64,000 nt of DNA. It comes from Candidatus Kosakonia sp. 282A-S69 (lineage in GTDB: Bacteria; Pseudomonadota; Gammaproteobacteria; Enterobacterales; Enterobacteriaceae). The stretch is from NCBI RefSeq assembly GCF_029433855.1, contig NZ_JAROAU010000003.1:1934584-1998583 (forward strand). The letters run 5' to 3'. Positions 40,221 through 51,073 of this stretch are shown one piece after another. The notes below the pieces were generated by a model. It searched no databases, was not told the origin of the DNA, and was given only the letters and a program-made list of their open reading frames with translations. Position numbers and translations under genes: made by a program. Position 1 is the stretch's first letter; every line of letters starts with the position of its first letter.

Positions 40221-42599
40221 TTATTTTTTCAGTTCGGCGAGGCTGAGCCAGGTCTGCACCACCGTATCGGGATTGAGCGAGAGGCTGTCGATCCCCTCAT
40301 CCATCAACCACGCAGCAAAGTCCTCATGGTCAGACGGCCCCTGGCCGCAGATACCGACATATTTGCCCTGCTTTTTCGCCGCGCGGATCGCCATCGACAG
40401 CAGCGCTTTCACCGCCTCGTTACGCTCATCAAACAGCTCGGATACCACGCCGGAGTCGCGATCGAGACCGAGCGCCAGTTGAGTCATGTCGTTTGAACCG
40501 ATGGAGAAGCCGTCAAAGTGCTCAAGGAACTGCTCAGCCAGCAGCGCATTCGACGGGATTTCGCACATCATAATGATCTTCAGCCCATTCTCGCCGCGCT
40601 TCAGTCCCTGGCGCGCCAGCTCGTCCACCACCGCTTTGGCCTGGTCAACGGTACGTACAAACGGGATCATGATCTCGACGTTGGTCAGCCCCATCTCGTT
40701 GCGCACGCGTTTTACCGCTTCACACTCCAGCGCAAAGCAGTCGCGGAAGCTCTCTGCCACATAGCGACCCGCGCCGCGGAAGCCGAGCATCGGGTTCTCT
40801 TCTTCCGGCTCGTAGCGCTCGCCACCCACCAGGTTGGCATATTCGTTCGATTTGAAGTCGGAGAGACGCACAATAACGCGCTTCGGCCAGAAGGCCGCAC
40901 CGAGCGTCGCGATCCCCTCCGTCAGACGACCGATATAGAACTCAACCGGCGAATCGAAGCCCTTCATCATTTCGCGAATTTCGTTCTGCAGCTTCGGCTC
41001 CTGATCGTCAAACTCCAGCAGCGCCCGCGGGTGCACGCCAATCATGCGGTTAATAATAAACTCAAGACGCGCCAGCCCTACCCCCTCGTTTGGCAGGCAG
41101 GCAAAGTCAAAAGCGCGATCCGGGTTGCCGACGTTCATCATGATCTTCAGCGGCAGATCCGGCATGGTGTCAACGCTTGAGCTTTTAACGCTGAAGTCCA
41201 GCAGCTCGGCATAGACATAGCCGGTGTCGCCTTCGGCACAGGAGACCGTCACTTGTTCACCGGTTTTGATGCGATCGGTCGCATCGCCGCAGCCGACCAC
41301 CGCAGGAATGCCGAGCTCGCGGGCGATAATCGCCGCATGGCAGGTGCGCCCGCCGCGGTTGGTGACAATCGCCGCCGCCTTTTTCATGATCGGCTCCCAG
41401 TCCGGGTCGGTCATGTCGGTTACCAGCACGTCGCCCGGCTCAATCAGATTCATCTCGCTGATATCGTGGATCACTTTGACCGTGCCCGCGCCGATGCGAT
41501 GGCCGATTGCACGCCCTTCGGCGATGATTTTGCCCTGTGCATGCAGCGTGTAACGCTCCATCACCTGGCCGCGCGAACGCACGGTTTCCGGCCGCGCCTG
41601 CACGATAAAGAGCTTGCCGGTATGGCCATCTTTCGCCCATTCGATATCCATCGGGCGGCCATAATGTTTTTCAATCTGCACCGCCTGTTTCGCCAGCGCC
41701 TGCACTTCCTCATCGGTCAGGGAGAAGCGATCGCGCTCGGCCTGCGGCACATCTTCAATCTGTACCTGCTTGCCATGCTCCTGATTTGGCGCATAGACCA
41801 TGCGAATTTTTTTCGAGCCCATCGTGCGGCGCACAATCGCCGGACGATCGTTGGCGAGGGTTGGCTTATGCACATAGAACTCGTCCGGGTTGACCGCGCC
41901 CTGTACAACCATCTCACCAAGCCCAAACGCGGAGGTGATAAATACCACCTGGTCGAAACCGGACTCGGTATCAATGGAGAACATCACGCCTGAGGAGGCG
42001 AGATCGGAACGCACCATGCGCTGGACGCCCGCCGAGAGCGCCACGCCGCGGTGATCGTAGCCCTGATGCACGCGATAGGAGATGGCGCGGTCATTAAAGA
42101 GCGAGGCGAAGACATGCTTGATTGCCACCAGCACGGCGTCGTAGCCCTGTACGTTAAGGAAAGTTTCTTGTTGACCGGCAAACGAGGCGTCCGGCATATC
42201 TTCTGCGGTGGCAGAGGAGCGCACGGCAAAAGAGGCCTGCGCGTCATCGGCGGAAAGTTGGGCGTAAGCTTCATGTACCGCCTGCTCCAGCGCAGGCGGG
42301 AATGGCGTGTCCACAATCCACTGACGGATCTGTGTCCCGGCTTTTGCCAGTTCGGAGACGTCGTCGATGTCGGTTTTATCGAGCAGTTGATAAATACGCT
42401 GATTTAAACCGCTCTGTTCGAGGAACTGATTAAACGCGTCGGCGGTGGTCGCAAATCCATTCGGTACGGAGACACCCATACCGGACAGATTAGTAATCAT
42501 TTCACCCAGGGAGGCATTTTTGCCTCCAACTCTGTCTACATCATTCATGCCGAGTTGGTCATACCAAAGCACCAGCGGTGACGAGCCATTGTTGGACAT
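40221..42599 (-). CDS. ppsA: Phosphoenolpyruvate synthase
   Basis: The 792-residue enzyme makes phosphoenolpyruvate from pyruvate and ATP for growth on three-carbon sources. The start at 42599 ([17 protein letters not shown]) gives exactly the E. coli length; an upstream Met adds 12 unrelated residues. The ATP-grasp domain is N-terminal, the phosphohistidine site is in [15 protein letters not shown] (His421-type), and the PEP/pyruvate barrel follows with [15 protein letters not shown] and the Cys in [10 protein letters not shown]. It is divergent from its regulator ppsR. The prophage sits in its terminator. Confidence 0.97.
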   Translation of the reverse strand: MSNNGSSPLVLWYDQLGMNDVDRVGGKNASLGEMITNLSGMGVSVPNGFATTADAFNQFLEQSGLNQRIYQLLDKTDIDDVSELAKAGTQIRQWIVDTPFPPALEQAVHEAYAQLSADDAQASFAVRSSATAEDMPDASFAGQQETFLNVQGYDAVLVAIKHVFASLFNDRAISYRVHQGYDHRGVALSAGVQRMVRSDLASSGVMFSIDTESGFDQVVFITSAFGLGEMVVQGAVNPDEFYVHKPTLANDRPAIVRRTMGSKKIRMVYAPNQEHGKQVQIEDVPQAERDRFSLTDEEVQALAKQAVQIEKHYGRPMDIEWAKDGHTGKLFIVQARPETVRSRGQVMERYTLHAQGKIIAEGRAIGHRIGAGTVKVIHDISEMNLIEPGDVLVTDMTDPDWEPIMKKAAAIVTNRGGRTCHAAIIARELGIPAVVGCGDATDRIKTGEQVTVSCAEGDTGYVYAELLDFSVKSSSVDTMPDLPLKIMMNVGNPDRAFDFACLPNEGVGLARLEFIINRMIGVHPRALLEFDDQEPKLQNEIREMMKGFDSPVEFYIGRLTEGIATLGAAFWPKRVIVRLSDFKSNEYANLVGGERYEPEEENPMLGFRGAGRYVAESFRDCFALECEAVKRVRNEMGLTNVEIMIPFVRTVDQAKAVVDELARQGLKRGENGLKIIMMCEIPSNALLAEQFLEHFDGFSIGSNDMTQLALGLDRDSGVVSELFDERNEAVKALLSMAIRAAKKQGKYVGICGQGPSDHEDFAAWLMDEGIDSLSLNPDTVVQTWLSLAELKK

Positions 42600-42919
42600 C
42601 GAGACAATCCTTTTGTGATATATGAAGAGGTACATAACGTCTTACAGCGTTTTTTATCCTGGCATAATAAATTGCGTTGAAAAAACGGTGAATCGTGTAA
42701 GCAATTACGCTTACCGGTTTTTCGGACAGATACCCATCAATAAATGGCGACCAGGTTAATTCTCATCGCCCATTACTTGTCAGCACTTAAAGTGAACTGT
42801 GCAGTTCATTAAAAATAAAAACGGCATTTCATTTTAAAATGAGATAAAGGTTATACGCAGTGAAGAGCTTTTTAATTTAAGCTTTCAGATAATTGCGCAT
42901 CACATTCAGGATGGGATTA
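42600..42919. promoter_or_regulatory. ppsA-ppsR divergent promoter region with possible Cra site
   Basis: A 320-base intergenic region. TGAATCGTGTAA (42689-42700) is a fair match to the Cra palindrome TGAATCGATTCA, and ppsA is a known Cra-activated gene in E. coli. The rest is AT-rich toward ppsR (ATTTTAAAATGAGATAAAGG), and I fix no promoters. Confidence 0.45.
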
Positions 42920-43753
42920 ATGGACAACGCAGTCGATCGTCATGTGTTTTATATTTCCGATGGAACCGCTATCACCGCTGAAGTATTAGGCCATGCGGTG
43001 ATGTCGCAATTTCCGGTCGCCGTCAGCAGCATCACCCTGCCTTTCGTTGAAAACGAGAGCCGCGCCCGCGCGGTCAAGGAGCAGATAGATGCGCTCTATC
43101 AGCAAACCGGCAATCGCCCGCTGGTCTTTTACTCCATTGTGTTGCCGGAAATACGCGCCATTATTTTGCAAAGCGAGGGCTTTTGTCAGGATATCGTGCA
43201 GGCGCTGGTGGCCCCGCTGCAGCAGGAATTAAAACTCGACCCGACGCCAATTGCCCATCGTACGCACGGCCTGACGCCGGGGAATTTGACCAAGTATGAC
43301 GCCCGCATTGCCGCTATCGATTACACGCTGGCGCACGATGATGGTATTTCATTGCGTAATCTCGATCAGGCGCAGGTGATTCTGCTCGGTGTATCCCGCT
43401 GCGGTAAAACACCCACCAGCCTCTATCTGGCGATGCAGTTTGGTATTCGTGCCGCTAACTATCCCTTTATTGCTGATGATATGGATAACCTCGGGCTGCC
43501 TGCCGCACTCAAGCCGCTGCAGCATAAGCTTTTTGGTCTGACCATTAACCCTGAACGCCTTGCTGCCATTCGCGAAGAGCGCCGGGAGAACAGCCGCTAT
43601 GCGTCGTTACGCCAGTGCCGCATGGAGGTCGCCGAGGTGGAAGCGCTTTACCGCCGCCATCAAATCCCCTGCCTTAACAGCACCAACTACTCCGTGGAGG
43701 AGATCGCCACCAAGATGCTCGATATGATGGGATTAAGCCGCCGCATGTACTAA
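42920..43753 (+). CDS. ppsR: PEP synthase regulatory kinase/pyrophosphorylase
   Basis: A 277-residue bifunctional regulator (YdiA) that phosphorylates a Thr of PpsA using ADP and removes it with phosphate. The start at 42920 ([20 protein letters not shown]) matches the E. coli protein exactly in length. The P-loop is in [19 protein letters not shown]. It lies divergent to ppsA. Its stop codon is inside the TrpR operator of aroH. Confidence 0.97.
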   Translation: MDNAVDRHVFYISDGTAITAEVLGHAVMSQFPVAVSSITLPFVENESRARAVKEQIDALYQQTGNRPLVFYSIVLPEIRAIILQSEGFCQDIVQALVAPLQQELKLDPTPIAHRTHGLTPGNLTKYDARIAAIDYTLAHDDGISLRNLDQAQVILLGVSRCGKTPTSLYLAMQFGIRAANYPFIADDMDNLGLPAALKPLQHKLFGLTINPERLAAIREERRENSRYASLRQCRMEVAEVEALYRRHQIPCLNSTNYSVEEIATKMLDMMGLSRRMY

Positions 43754-43787
43754 TAAGCTAGTACACGAATGCATTCTGCGCTATCAT
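43747..43787 (+). promoter_or_regulatory. TrpR operator and aroH promoter
   Basis: GTACTAATAAGCTAGTAC (43747-43764) matches the TrpR operator palindrome (arms GTACTA/TAGTAC). It overlaps the last codon and stop of ppsR. A -10 TATCAT at 43782-43787 follows. aroH should therefore be repressed by tryptophan-bound TrpR, as in E. coli. Confidence 0.85.
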
Positions 43788-43903
43788 GCTTCTCACTGAT
43801 GTGTTGCGCCCCGTAGCAGGCTTGTTTTCAGCCGCGATTGGTTTATGGTGAGCGCATCACTTCCGGCACCTTTGCCGCTGAAGCCCTAATTTCGAGATCT
43901 TTG

Positions 43904-44950
43904 ATGAACAAAACAGATGAACTTCGCACCGCGCGTATCGATAGCCTGGTGACGCCTGCAGCGCTGGCACAGCGCTACCCTGTCAGCCCGGAAGTCGCCG
44001 CAAATGTCACTGCCGCGCGGCGGCGTATCGAAAAAATCCTTAACGGTGAAGATCACCGCCTGCTGGTGGTTATCGGCCCCTGCTCTATTCACGATCTGGA
44101 TGCGGCGATGGAGTACGCCCGCCGTCTGCAAGCCCTGCGCCTGCAGCACGAGGCGCACCTCGAGATCGTGATGCGCACCTATTTTGAAAAACCGCGCACG
44201 GTCGTCGGCTGGAAGGGGTTAATCTCCGATCCCGATCTTAACGGCAGCTATCGCGTGAACCACGGGATCGAACTGGCACGCAGGCTGCTGTTGCAGGTCA
44301 ACGAGCTGGGTGTGCCAACCGCCACCGAGTTTCTTGATATGGTGACCGGACAATTTATCGCCGATCTGATTAGCTGGGGTGCCATTGGCGCACGCACCAC
44401 CGAAAGCCAGATCCACCGCGAAATGGCCTCGGCACTCTCCTGCCCGGTAGGCTTTAAAAACGGCACCGATGGCAATACCCGTATCGCTGTCGATGCGATC
44501 CGCGCCTCTCGCGCCAGCCATATGTTCCTGTCACCGGATAAAGATGGCCAGATGACCGTCTACCAGACCAGCGGGAACCCGTGGGGTCATATCATTATGC
44601 GCGGCGGCAAACAGCCGAACTTTTACCCGCAGGATATCGCCAACGCCTGCGACACACTGCGCGAGTTCGATCTGCCGGAACAGCTGGTGGTCGACTTCAG
44701 CCACGGTAACTGTCAGAAGCAGCATCGCCGCCAGCTTGAGGTGTGTGATGAGATCTGTGCGCAAATTCGCAATGGTTCAACGGCCATTGCCGGCGTCATG
44801 GCGGAGAGTTTCCTCAAGGAGGGGACGCAAAAGATCGTTGCCGGGCAGCCGCTGATCTATGGTCAATCGATTACCGACCCGTGCCTCGGCTGGGATGACA
44901 GCGTTCTGTTGCTGGAGAAGCTGGCCGCGGCCGTCGCGACGCGCGGTTAA
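43904..44950 (+). CDS. aroH: Trp-sensitive DAHP synthase
   Basis: A 348-residue first enzyme of the shikimate pathway, joining PEP and erythrose 4-phosphate. The start at 43904 (MNKTDELRTARIDSLVTP) matches E. coli AroH. Family motifs include VVIGPCSIHD, YFEKPRTVVGWKGLISDPDLNGS, GARTTESQ and VDFSHGNCQKQH (metal-binding Cys/His set). An upstream in-frame Met at 43838 lies in the leader and is not used. ppsA, ppsR and aroH together govern PEP supply and use. Confidence 0.96.
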   Translation: MNKTDELRTARIDSLVTPAALAQRYPVSPEVAANVTAARRRIEKILNGEDHRLLVVIGPCSIHDLDAAMEYARRLQALRLQHEAHLEIVMRTYFEKPRTVVGWKGLISDPDLNGSYRVNHGIELARRLLLQVNELGVPTATEFLDMVTGQFIADLISWGAIGARTTESQIHREMASALSCPVGFKNGTDGNTRIAVDAIRASRASHMFLSPDKDGQMTVYQTSGNPWGHIIMRGGKQPNFYPQDIANACDTLREFDLPEQLVVDFSHGNCQKQHRRQLEVCDEICAQIRNGSTAIAGVMAESFLKEGTQKIVAGQPLIYGQSITDPCLGWDDSVLLLEKLAAAVATRG

Positions 44951-45048
44951 ATTCAGCTAATCCTGGCAGCGATAAAGGGTGGCCTACCAAATTTAGGGGG
45001 ATCGGCGCGATCCCCCTGCAAGCTGCTTGCCTCGCCGCGCAGTTTATT

Positions 45049-45067
45049 GACAATGATTCTCATTGTT
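45049..45067 (+). promoter_or_regulatory. Fur box before hemP
   Basis: GACAATGATTCTCATTGTT is a near-perfect Fur palindrome (consensus GATAATGATNATCATTATC), 28 bases before the hemP start. It predicts induction under iron starvation. Confidence 0.92.
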
Positions 45068-45094
45068 GATTTATCTTTAAGCGCGACTTTGACT

Positions 45095-45274
45095 ATGGAT
45101 AGCCCCGCCACGCCCACCAGCCCGCACGAAAAACCCAATCATATTCATGAAAGCGACAGGCTTATCACCAGCCAGGCGCTGCTCGGTGAACAGCGCCGTA
45201 TTGTGATTGAGCATAACGGCCAGCGCTATTTGCTGCGCGAAACCCATGCCGGAAAGCTGATCCTCACCAAATAA
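45095..45274 (+). CDS. hemP: Hemin uptake protein HemP
   Basis: A 59-residue HemP/HmuP-family protein (E. coli YdiE). Family core is [20 protein letters not shown] followed by [20 protein letters not shown]. The start at 45095 (MDSPATPTS) is used because the Met upstream lies in the Fur box. No haem receptor or transporter genes follow; selO is convergent one base away. HemP proteins take part in haem-responsive regulation or uptake in other bacteria, but the exact role here is open. Confidence 0.92.
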   Translation: MDSPATPTSPHEKPNHIHESDRLITSQALLGEQRRIVIEHNGQRYLLRETHAGKLILTK

Positions 45275-45275
45275 G

Positions 45276-46718
45276 CTAGCTGGAGCAGCTCACCTCCAGC
45301 CGTTTGCCCCAGTCCGGCGGACGGCGGGCGTAGTCATCGCTGCGATCGCTAAAGGGCTGGCGCAGGATCTCATGCAGCCTTTCAAGCTCTGCCATGTCGC
45401 CCTGTTCCGCCGCATCGATGGCGCGCTGCGCCAGCCAGTTGCGCAACACGACCGCCGGGTTAATGCCCTGCATCTGCTGTTGACGTTGCGCATCGTCAAT
45501 CCCTTCCTGCTGGAGACGCTGACGGTAGGTGGCGAACCAGCTATCAAACGCGCCGCGATCGATAAACTCATCGCGCAGCGGCGAGGCCGCGCTCTGCTGT
45601 TCGGTGTGGCTTAGCATGCGGAAGGTGCGCGTGTAGTCACTCCCTTCGCGCGCCATGAGTGCAAACAGCGTGTTGAGGATCTCGTTATCCCCCTCCTGCG
45701 GTACAAACAGGCCGAGCTTGCTGCGCATCAGGCTGCCATACTCCGTCAGCAACGCGGCTTGATACGTCTCCAGCGCCGCATTCAAATCATCGACGGCAAT
45801 AAACGGCGACAGGGACTGCGCCAGGCGTTGCAGGTTCCACTGCGCGACCACCGGCTGATTTTCAAAACTGTAGCGCCCCTGGTAATCAGAGTGGTTACAG
45901 ATAAACGCCGGGTTGTAGTCGTCGAGAAAACCATAGGGACCATAATCCATCGTCAAACCGAGGATCGACATATTGTCGGTGTTCATCACACCATGGGCAA
46001 AACCGACTGCCTGCCAGCGGGCAATCATGATAGCCGTACGCCGCACCACATCGCGGAACCAGGCGACGTAGCGGTCGGGCTCCTCCTGCAGGTGCGGCCA
46101 GTGATGGCGAAGGACGAAATCGGTCAGCTCGCGCACTTTCTCAGGCTGACGACGATAGTAGAAGTGTTCGAAATGACCGAAACGGACATGGCTTTCTGCA
46201 ATGCGCATCAGCATCGCCCCCTGCTCGCGGGTCTCGCGCATCACCGGCGTGTCGCTGGTGACAATGGTTAACGCACGGGTTGTTGGAATGCCAAGATAGT
46301 GCATCGCTTCGGAAGCCAGGCTTTCGCGGATAGTCGAGCGCAGCACCGCGCGGCCATCGCCCATGCGCGAGTATGGCGTCAGCCCGGCCCCTTTCAGGTG
46401 CCAGTCGCGGGTAGAGCCATCCGCCAGCTGCTGTTCACCGAGCAGAATGCCGCGTCCGTCACCCAGTTGCCCGGCCCAGACACCAAACTGATGCCCGCTA
46501 TAGACCTGCGCCAGCGGCGACATGCCGGGCAGCAGCGTTTCGCCGCCCCAGACACCGGCGCCGGATTCAGGGTGAAAGAGCGCCTCGGGTACACCGAGGG
46601 TTTCTGCCAGCGGGGCGTTGCGCCAGATAAGGCGCGCATTGCTGAGCGGAGTGGGCGTTAACGCGGTGTAGTAATCTGGCAGTTCATCACGCCAGCGAGT
46701 GGTAAAAGTCAGGGTCAT
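45276..46718 (-). CDS. selO: Protein adenylyltransferase SelO
   Basis: A 480-residue pseudokinase-fold enzyme (YdiU) that transfers AMP from ATP to proteins during redox stress. Motifs include [22 protein letters not shown] near residue 68, [15 protein letters not shown]-type [20 protein letters not shown], and GVMNTDNMS with the metal-binding Asn/Asp. The C-terminus LEVSCSS is kept; in some relatives this end holds a redox Cys pair or selenocysteine. Length is that of E. coli. It is convergent with hemP. Confidence 0.96.
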   Translation of the reverse strand: MTLTFTTRWRDELPDYYTALTPTPLSNARLIWRNAPLAETLGVPEALFHPESGAGVWGGETLLPGMSPLAQVYSGHQFGVWAGQLGDGRGILLGEQQLADGSTRDWHLKGAGLTPYSRMGDGRAVLRSTIRESLASEAMHYLGIPTTRALTIVTSDTPVMRETREQGAMLMRIAESHVRFGHFEHFYYRRQPEKVRELTDFVLRHHWPHLQEEPDRYVAWFRDVVRRTAIMIARWQAVGFAHGVMNTDNMSILGLTMDYGPYGFLDDYNPAFICNHSDYQGRYSFENQPVVAQWNLQRLAQSLSPFIAVDDLNAALETYQAALLTEYGSLMRSKLGLFVPQEGDNEILNTLFALMAREGSDYTRTFRMLSHTEQQSAASPLRDEFIDRGAFDSWFATYRQRLQQEGIDDAQRQQQMQGINPAVVLRNWLAQRAIDAAEQGDMAELERLHEILRQPFSDRSDDYARRPPDWGKRLEVSCSS

Positions 46719-46780
46719 AGATCCTCCAGCCTTTTAGTGTAGTTCCTAACGCGGTGTTTAAACACCGGACAACACAAGGG

Positions 46781-47494
46781 CTATGGGTGGATCAGTGAAG
46801 TCAGCTGCGCGGCGGTAACCGCTGGCCAGAGTGCGCCTTGCATAGCGCTGAACTGAAATGCGCTGGCGCGCTTGAGCGACGCCTCATCATCAATGCCGGC
46901 AATCATCACTGCGTCGCAATAGGGTTTAACCTGTGAAATGATGGCGCGCATAAAGGGTTCGAAGGCAAGTGTGGATAAACGCTGATGAATAAAGTTCTTA
47001 TCCAGCATGACCCGTTTAAACAGCCCGTCAAATACTGCTTTGGTTGAGGCATTGCCAACGCCGAAATTCCATAACACCAGCGGATATTGTTTCGCCAACA
47101 GAGACAGGAGTTTGTGCTCTTTTCCACTATTCAGATCTGGATAATTCTCATTGATGGCCAATTCGAGGCACGGGAATTTTCCGACCTGCGCCGCCAGAGT
47201 CTCATCTGTCAGTAATTGCTCGGTTATTTCCGGCGAAATATTAATCCAGGCAGTCAGGTGATGCTGAATTAAAAAGAGCTGGCAGGCTTCAATTAGGGCG
47301 AGTTGTTCGCAAAACAGCGTCACTTTTTCAGCGTTTGTCAGGCGCGGCAAAACCAGCTCTGTCGGGGCGCGGACGGTACTGTCCTCTCCAACAAAGTTAA
47401 CGATAATTTCGACACCCTGAAGCACGCCGTTACCGTTTCTTGCCGGCAGTAATAAAAGCTCAGAGCGATAGCTGTAATCGAGTGAAACTATCAT
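46781..47494 (-). CDS. ydiV: Anti-FlhDC factor YdiV (degenerate EAL protein)
   Basis: A 237-residue EAL-fold protein that lacks the phosphodiesterase residues (the EAL position reads VEIIVNF). In E. coli and Salmonella YdiV binds FlhD and blocks flagellar gene activation under poor nutrition. The match is clear in CQLFLIQHHLTAWINISPE, LAINENYPDLN and KAVFDGLFKRVMLDK. It shares the window with an orphan flagellin gene about 11 kb away. Confidence 0.93.
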   Translation of the reverse strand: MIVSLDYSYRSELLLLPARNGNGVLQGVEIIVNFVGEDSTVRAPTELVLPRLTNAEKVTLFCEQLALIEACQLFLIQHHLTAWINISPEITEQLLTDETLAAQVGKFPCLELAINENYPDLNSGKEHKLLSLLAKQYPLVLWNFGVGNASTKAVFDGLFKRVMLDKNFIHQRLSTLAFEPFMRAIISQVKPYCDAVMIAGIDDEASLKRASAFQFSAMQGALWPAVTAAQLTSLIHP

Positions 47495-47807
47495 TTTGCC
47501 AGCCCCGCATTATGGGTTAAATCCGGCGATAACGAACCTGTTTGACGATATTCCATATTTACTGATTTTAATGAGATTGGCTTCATTTTTTTCCCGTTCT
47601 ATTTTTTTACCCTCCCCTCCGTTGTTATTCGTTTGCTCCCGCATTCTCCTGCCCCTTGGCGGTGAGTTGCGACAAGCATAATTAAACTTTAAAAAATGAA
47701 TTAGTGGAAACGTCCTGGTTTATATGAAAATTTTCCGCTGGCACAAACAAAAAAGGGAGGCCTGCATTGCGCGCGCTCCCTTTTTTCCTTTACCTGTCGA
47801 GGCAAAA
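47495..47807. other. Intergenic region ydiV-nlpC with bidirectional terminator
   Basis: The stem AAAAAAGGGAG / CTCCCTTTTTT (47749-47786) ends nlpC and can act on both strands. The rest should hold the ydiV promoter; the T-rich part at 47580-47640 contains no reading frame I would accept. Confidence 0.7.
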
Positions 47808-48272
47808 TCAGATACGCCGTGCCTGCCAGAAATTTTTGCGCCAGTAGACGTTATCCAGCGAAGAGCGCATCACACCCCGGCTGGTTGAGGCGTGAATAAA
47901 GGCGTTATCGGTGTCGTAAATGCCGACATGCAGCCCGCTCTCGCCAGAGCCGGTTTTGAAAAAGACCAGATCACCTGGCAACAGATCCTCTTTATCGATT
48001 TCGGTGCCGAGCTTCGCCTGTTGACGCGTTTCACGCGGCAGCTGCAACGCAAATTTATCGCGGAACGTCATCATCACGAAGCCCGAGCAATCAACGCCTG
48101 AACGCGCCATGCCGCCATAGCGATAGGGTGTCCCGCGCCATTCGCTCAGCTGATCGTTCAGATTGGCAATCACCGTAATCGAGTCCGACAACCTTGGGTT
48201 CGGCGGAGGGGCGCGGTGAGAACTACATCCTGCAAGGAAAAGCGCCGCCGCCAGTAAAAACCAGATACGCAT
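47808..48272 (-). CDS. nlpC: Lipoprotein NlpC, cell-wall endopeptidase family
   Basis: A 154-residue lipoprotein of the NlpC/P60 family. The signal peptide MRIWFLLAAALFLAGC ends in a lipobox with Cys16. Catalytic residues are Cys in VDCSGFV, His in GLHVGIYD and His in AFIHAST. The family cuts peptide stems of peptidoglycan in the periplasm. It follows btuD at the end of the btuCED group, as in E. coli. Confidence 0.96.
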   Translation of the reverse strand: MRIWFLLAAALFLAGCSSHRAPPPNPRLSDSITVIANLNDQLSEWRGTPYRYGGMARSGVDCSGFVMMTFRDKFALQLPRETRQQAKLGTEIDKEDLLPGDLVFFKTGSGESGLHVGIYDTDNAFIHASTSRGVMRSSLDNVYWRKNFWQARRI

Positions 48273-48350
48273 TCTGCAATACGCCTCGTTATCTCTTTTT
48301 ATCGGATTAATCTACAGTGGGAGCGCGAGCTGTGGCAAGTCACCATTGCG

Positions 48351-49100
48351 TTACACGGCCGGGATCAGCATTCGATGGCCTTCCACCTCAACCTGCTGGA
48401 AAGCCATACCGTAGGCGTCGGCCAGATGCGCAGGCGTCATCACCTCTGCTTTTGCGCCGCTCATAACTAACCTTCCGCCACGCAATAGCCAGACGCAATG
48501 GGCCTGGCGCAATGTATGGTTCAGATCGTGGCTGCTCATCACCACCGTAATGCCTGCGCTCACCAGTTCACCAAGCACCCCATCCAGCGCCGCCTGCTGT
48601 GCCACATCAAGGCTGTTCATCGGCTCATCCAGCAGCAACAGCTGCCCGCGATCGTTACCCTGCGGGTGGATCTGCAAAATCACCGCTGCCAGGCGCACCC
48701 GTTGCCACTCACCGCCGGAGAGCTGGTGGGTTGACCGCGCCAGTTTATCCTGCAGGCCAAGCTGACCGGCAACGTGGGTCAGCAGGGTATGCTGGCTTTT
48801 ATCAGGCTGATGCAACGACAGGTAGTGCCACACCGGCATGGCAAACGGCGCACTCTGCTGTTGGGCCAGGTAAGCACGATGTCGGGCCAGCACCGTCGCC
48901 GACCACTGCTCCAGCGGTTGGCCGCTAAGCGTAATATTTCCCGGCCCGCCGGAAAGCCCGGCGATACGCGCTAGCAGCGTGCTCTTGCCTGCCCCGTTAG
49001 GTCCGGCAAGATGCACCATCTGCCCGTGGGACAGCGACACGCTCATCGGCTCCAGCCTGCCCGGCTCAGCAACGTCCTGTAGTTGCATCAGCATCGACAT
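48351..49100 (-). CDS. btuD: Vitamin B12 ABC transporter ATPase
   Basis: A 249-residue ATPase driving BtuC-mediated cobalamin import. Walker A is [11 protein letters not shown], the signature [12 protein letters not shown] and Walker [13 protein letters not shown]; the switch His is in [10 protein letters not shown]. The start overlaps the btuE stop by one base (shared ATG/TAA edge). The periplasmic BtuF is not in the window. Confidence 0.97.
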   Translation of the reverse strand: MSMLMQLQDVAEPGRLEPMSVSLSHGQMVHLAGPNGAGKSTLLARIAGLSGGPGNITLSGQPLEQWSATVLARHRAYLAQQQSAPFAMPVWHYLSLHQPDKSQHTLLTHVAGQLGLQDKLARSTHQLSGGEWQRVRLAAVILQIHPQGNDRGQLLLLDEPMNSLDVAQQAALDGVLGELVSAGITVVMSSHDLNHTLRQAHCVWLLRGGRLVMSGAKAEVMTPAHLADAYGMAFQQVEVEGHRMLIPAV

Positions 49101-49651
49101 TACTTCGATACGGCCTGCTTAATGGCGTTGACCAGCAGCGGGTTGTCCGGCGTCATATCGGGCGAAAAGCGTTGGATCACCTGGCCGTCGCGGCCAATCA
49201 GGAACTTTTCGAAGTTCCACAAAATATCACCCGGCGCTTGCGGTGCACGACCTTTGCTTACCATGCGCGCATAAAATTCGCTGTCCGCAGGCGCCAGTGC
49301 AGTGGGCGCGGCAGTAATCAGTTTTTCAAAGAGAGGATGGCGGGCGTCGCCATTGACGTCGATCTTGCTGAACAGCGGAAAGGTAACGCCATAGGTGGTG
49401 CTACAGAAGGTTTTGATCTCCTCTTCCGAGCCCGGCTCCTGCCCAAGGAACTGGTTGCACGGGAAGCCCAGCACGCTAAAACCCTCCCCTTCCCACTCTT
49501 TTTGCAGATTTTCCAGCTGTTCGTACTGCGGCGTCAGGCCACATTTTGACGCGACGTTAACCACTAAAAGCACTTTGCCGCGCCAGGCGCTGAGTGAGCT
49601 CTTTTCGCCATCAATGGTGGTCACTTCGGTATCCAGAATATCCTGTTGCAT
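49100..49651 (-). CDS. btuE: Thiol peroxidase of glutathione-peroxidase family
   Basis: A 183-residue peroxidase reducing hydrogen and lipid peroxides. The peroxidatic Cys is in [13 protein letters not shown], the conserved Gln in [12 protein letters not shown] and Trp-Asn in [10 protein letters not shown]. It sits between btuC and btuD but is not needed for B12 uptake in E. coli. Length and order match E. coli. Confidence 0.96.
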   Translation of the reverse strand: MQQDILDTEVTTIDGEKSSLSAWRGKVLLVVNVASKCGLTPQYEQLENLQKEWEGEGFSVLGFPCNQFLGQEPGSEEEIKTFCSTTYGVTFPLFSKIDVNGDARHPLFEKLITAAPTALAPADSEFYARMVSKGRAPQAPGDILWNFEKFLIGRDGQVIQRFSPDMTPDNPLLVNAIKQAVSK

Positions 49652-49685
49652 AACATCCCCTTAATGAATGTGATGGTGGCCGGAC

Positions 49686-50666
49686 TTAATGCCCGGCCCT
49701 CAATAATAGCCAGATAAAGACCGGCGCACCTAGTGTCGATGTTACTACGCCTATCGGCAGCTCTGCCGCGCTGAGTGCGAGGCGTGCAACGATATCGGCA
49801 AAAAGTAACGCGACCGCCCCCGCCAGCGCGCAGCCCGGAAGGAGAACGCGATGATCGCTTAAGCCACATAAGCGCAAAATATGCGGGATGACCAGGCCGA
49901 TAAAGCCGATAGCTCCGGCTAGCGCGACGCTGACGCCGACCATCCAGCCGGTGGCGGCCACCAGCAGATTACGCCATAACCAGAGCGGTAGCCCCAACTG
50001 ACGGGCGGAAATCTCTCCCAGCGCTAACACATTCAGTGCGCTGGATTGCAGGCAGATCCACACCATCGCCGGCAGCAGGGCCGCCATAAGCCAGCCCTGC
50101 TGCCAGTCGATGCCGCTAAAGCCGCCCATCATCCAGTACATCAACTGGCGTAAATCAAGCGAGGTGGAGAGATAGACCGCCCAGGTCATTATAGCGGTGC
50201 AGATGATGCCGAGCGCCACACCGGCCAGCAGTAGGCGGCTGGTAGAGAGATGGCGGCGCGCAAAGCGCAGCAGAATAAGCGTTACCGTCAGCGCGCCGGC
50301 AATGGCGCAGAGACTAAGCGCCCAGCCGGGCATCATGCCGCCGCCGAGAAAGATCGCCGCAATCAGCCCGACACCCGCGCCGCTTGAAACGCCAAGCAGC
50401 CCAGGCTCCGCCAGCGGGTTTTCAAACAATGCCTGCATGGTAGCGCCGCACAGCGCCAGCGCGGCACCGACCAGCAGCACGGCAAGCGTGCGCGGTAAGC
50501 GTATCTGCCAGACAAAAAGCTCACCTTCCGCGGTGAACCAGCGATTAGGAGCTATCCACTGCTCCCCTGCGCAAAGACTTAAGGTCAGCGCAAGCAGTAA
50601 GAGCAGCGCCATCGCGCCGAGCCAGCGGCGATTGCGTTGCTGTTGAAGATGGGCGTATGCCAGCAT
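49686..50666 (-). CDS. btuC: Vitamin B12 ABC transporter permease
   Basis: A 326-residue FecCD-family permease with about ten membrane segments. The start at 50666 ([17 protein letters not shown]) gives the E. coli length; an upstream Met six codons earlier is possible. The conserved loop [22 protein letters not shown] contacts the BtuD ATPase. It is the first gene of the btuCED group after ihfA, with a terminator of ihfA between. Confidence 0.95.
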   Translation of the reverse strand: MLAYAHLQQQRNRRWLGAMALLLLLALTLSLCAGEQWIAPNRWFTAEGELFVWQIRLPRTLAVLLVGAALALCGATMQALFENPLAEPGLLGVSSGAGVGLIAAIFLGGGMMPGWALSLCAIAGALTVTLILLRFARRHLSTSRLLLAGVALGIICTAIMTWAVYLSTSLDLRQLMYWMMGGFSGIDWQQGWLMAALLPAMVWICLQSSALNVLALGEISARQLGLPLWLWRNLLVAATGWMVGVSVALAGAIGFIGLVIPHILRLCGLSDHRVLLPGCALAGAVALLFADIVARLALSAAELPIGVVTSTLGAPVFIWLLLRAGH

Positions 50667-50730
50667 GGTTTCACATTTACTCATCAGCCAAGGTGACTGA
50701 TTCTAAGAGGGAGAGCGAAGGCTGAAAAGA

Positions 50731-50755
50731 AAAAAGGCCGCGAGGCGGCCTTTTT
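50731..50755 (-). terminator. Terminator after ihfA
   Basis: GGCCGC - GAG - GCGGCC flanked by A and T runs, 15 bases past the ihfA stop; the flanks let it work on both strands. Confidence 0.88.
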
Positions 50756-50769
50756 GGTTAATGCAAAAA

Positions 50770-51069
50770 TCATTCAGCTTTGGGCGAAGCGTTTTCAACG
50801 CGGCTCTTTAACTTCTGGCCGGGTCTGAAGGTCACCACGCGCCGTGCTGTAATGGGAATATCTTCGCCGGTTTTTGGGTTACGGCCCGGACGTTGATTTT
50901 TGTCACGCAAATCAAAGTTGCCGAAGCCGGAGAGTTTGACCTGCTCACCATTTTCCAGAGCACGACGGATCTCTTCGAAAAACAGCTCTACCAGCTCTTT
51001 TGCGTCCCGTTTGCTAAGCCCAAGCTTATCAAACAGATATTCTGACATTTCAGCTTTTGTAAGCGCCAT
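50770..51069 (-). CDS. ihfA: Integration host factor alpha subunit
   Basis: A 99-residue DNA-bending protein that forms the IHF heterodimer with IhfB. The HU fold is clear: [20 protein letters not shown], the [20 protein letters not shown] arm with the intercalating Pro, and the C-terminal helix. It follows pheT after four bases and is part of the rplT-pheST-ihfA transcription unit. It is also a host factor for integration of lambdoid phages. Confidence 0.98.
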   Translation of the reverse strand: MALTKAEMSEYLFDKLGLSKRDAKELVELFFEEIRRALENGEQVKLSGFGNFDLRDKNQRPGRNPKTGEDIPITARRVVTFRPGQKLKSRVENASPKAE

Positions 51070-51073
51070 AGGT

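Noticed and set aside
41253-41993. Long plus-strand frames opposite ppsA
   Set aside because: ppsA is full length and conserved on the minus strand; these frames are GC-skew shadows.
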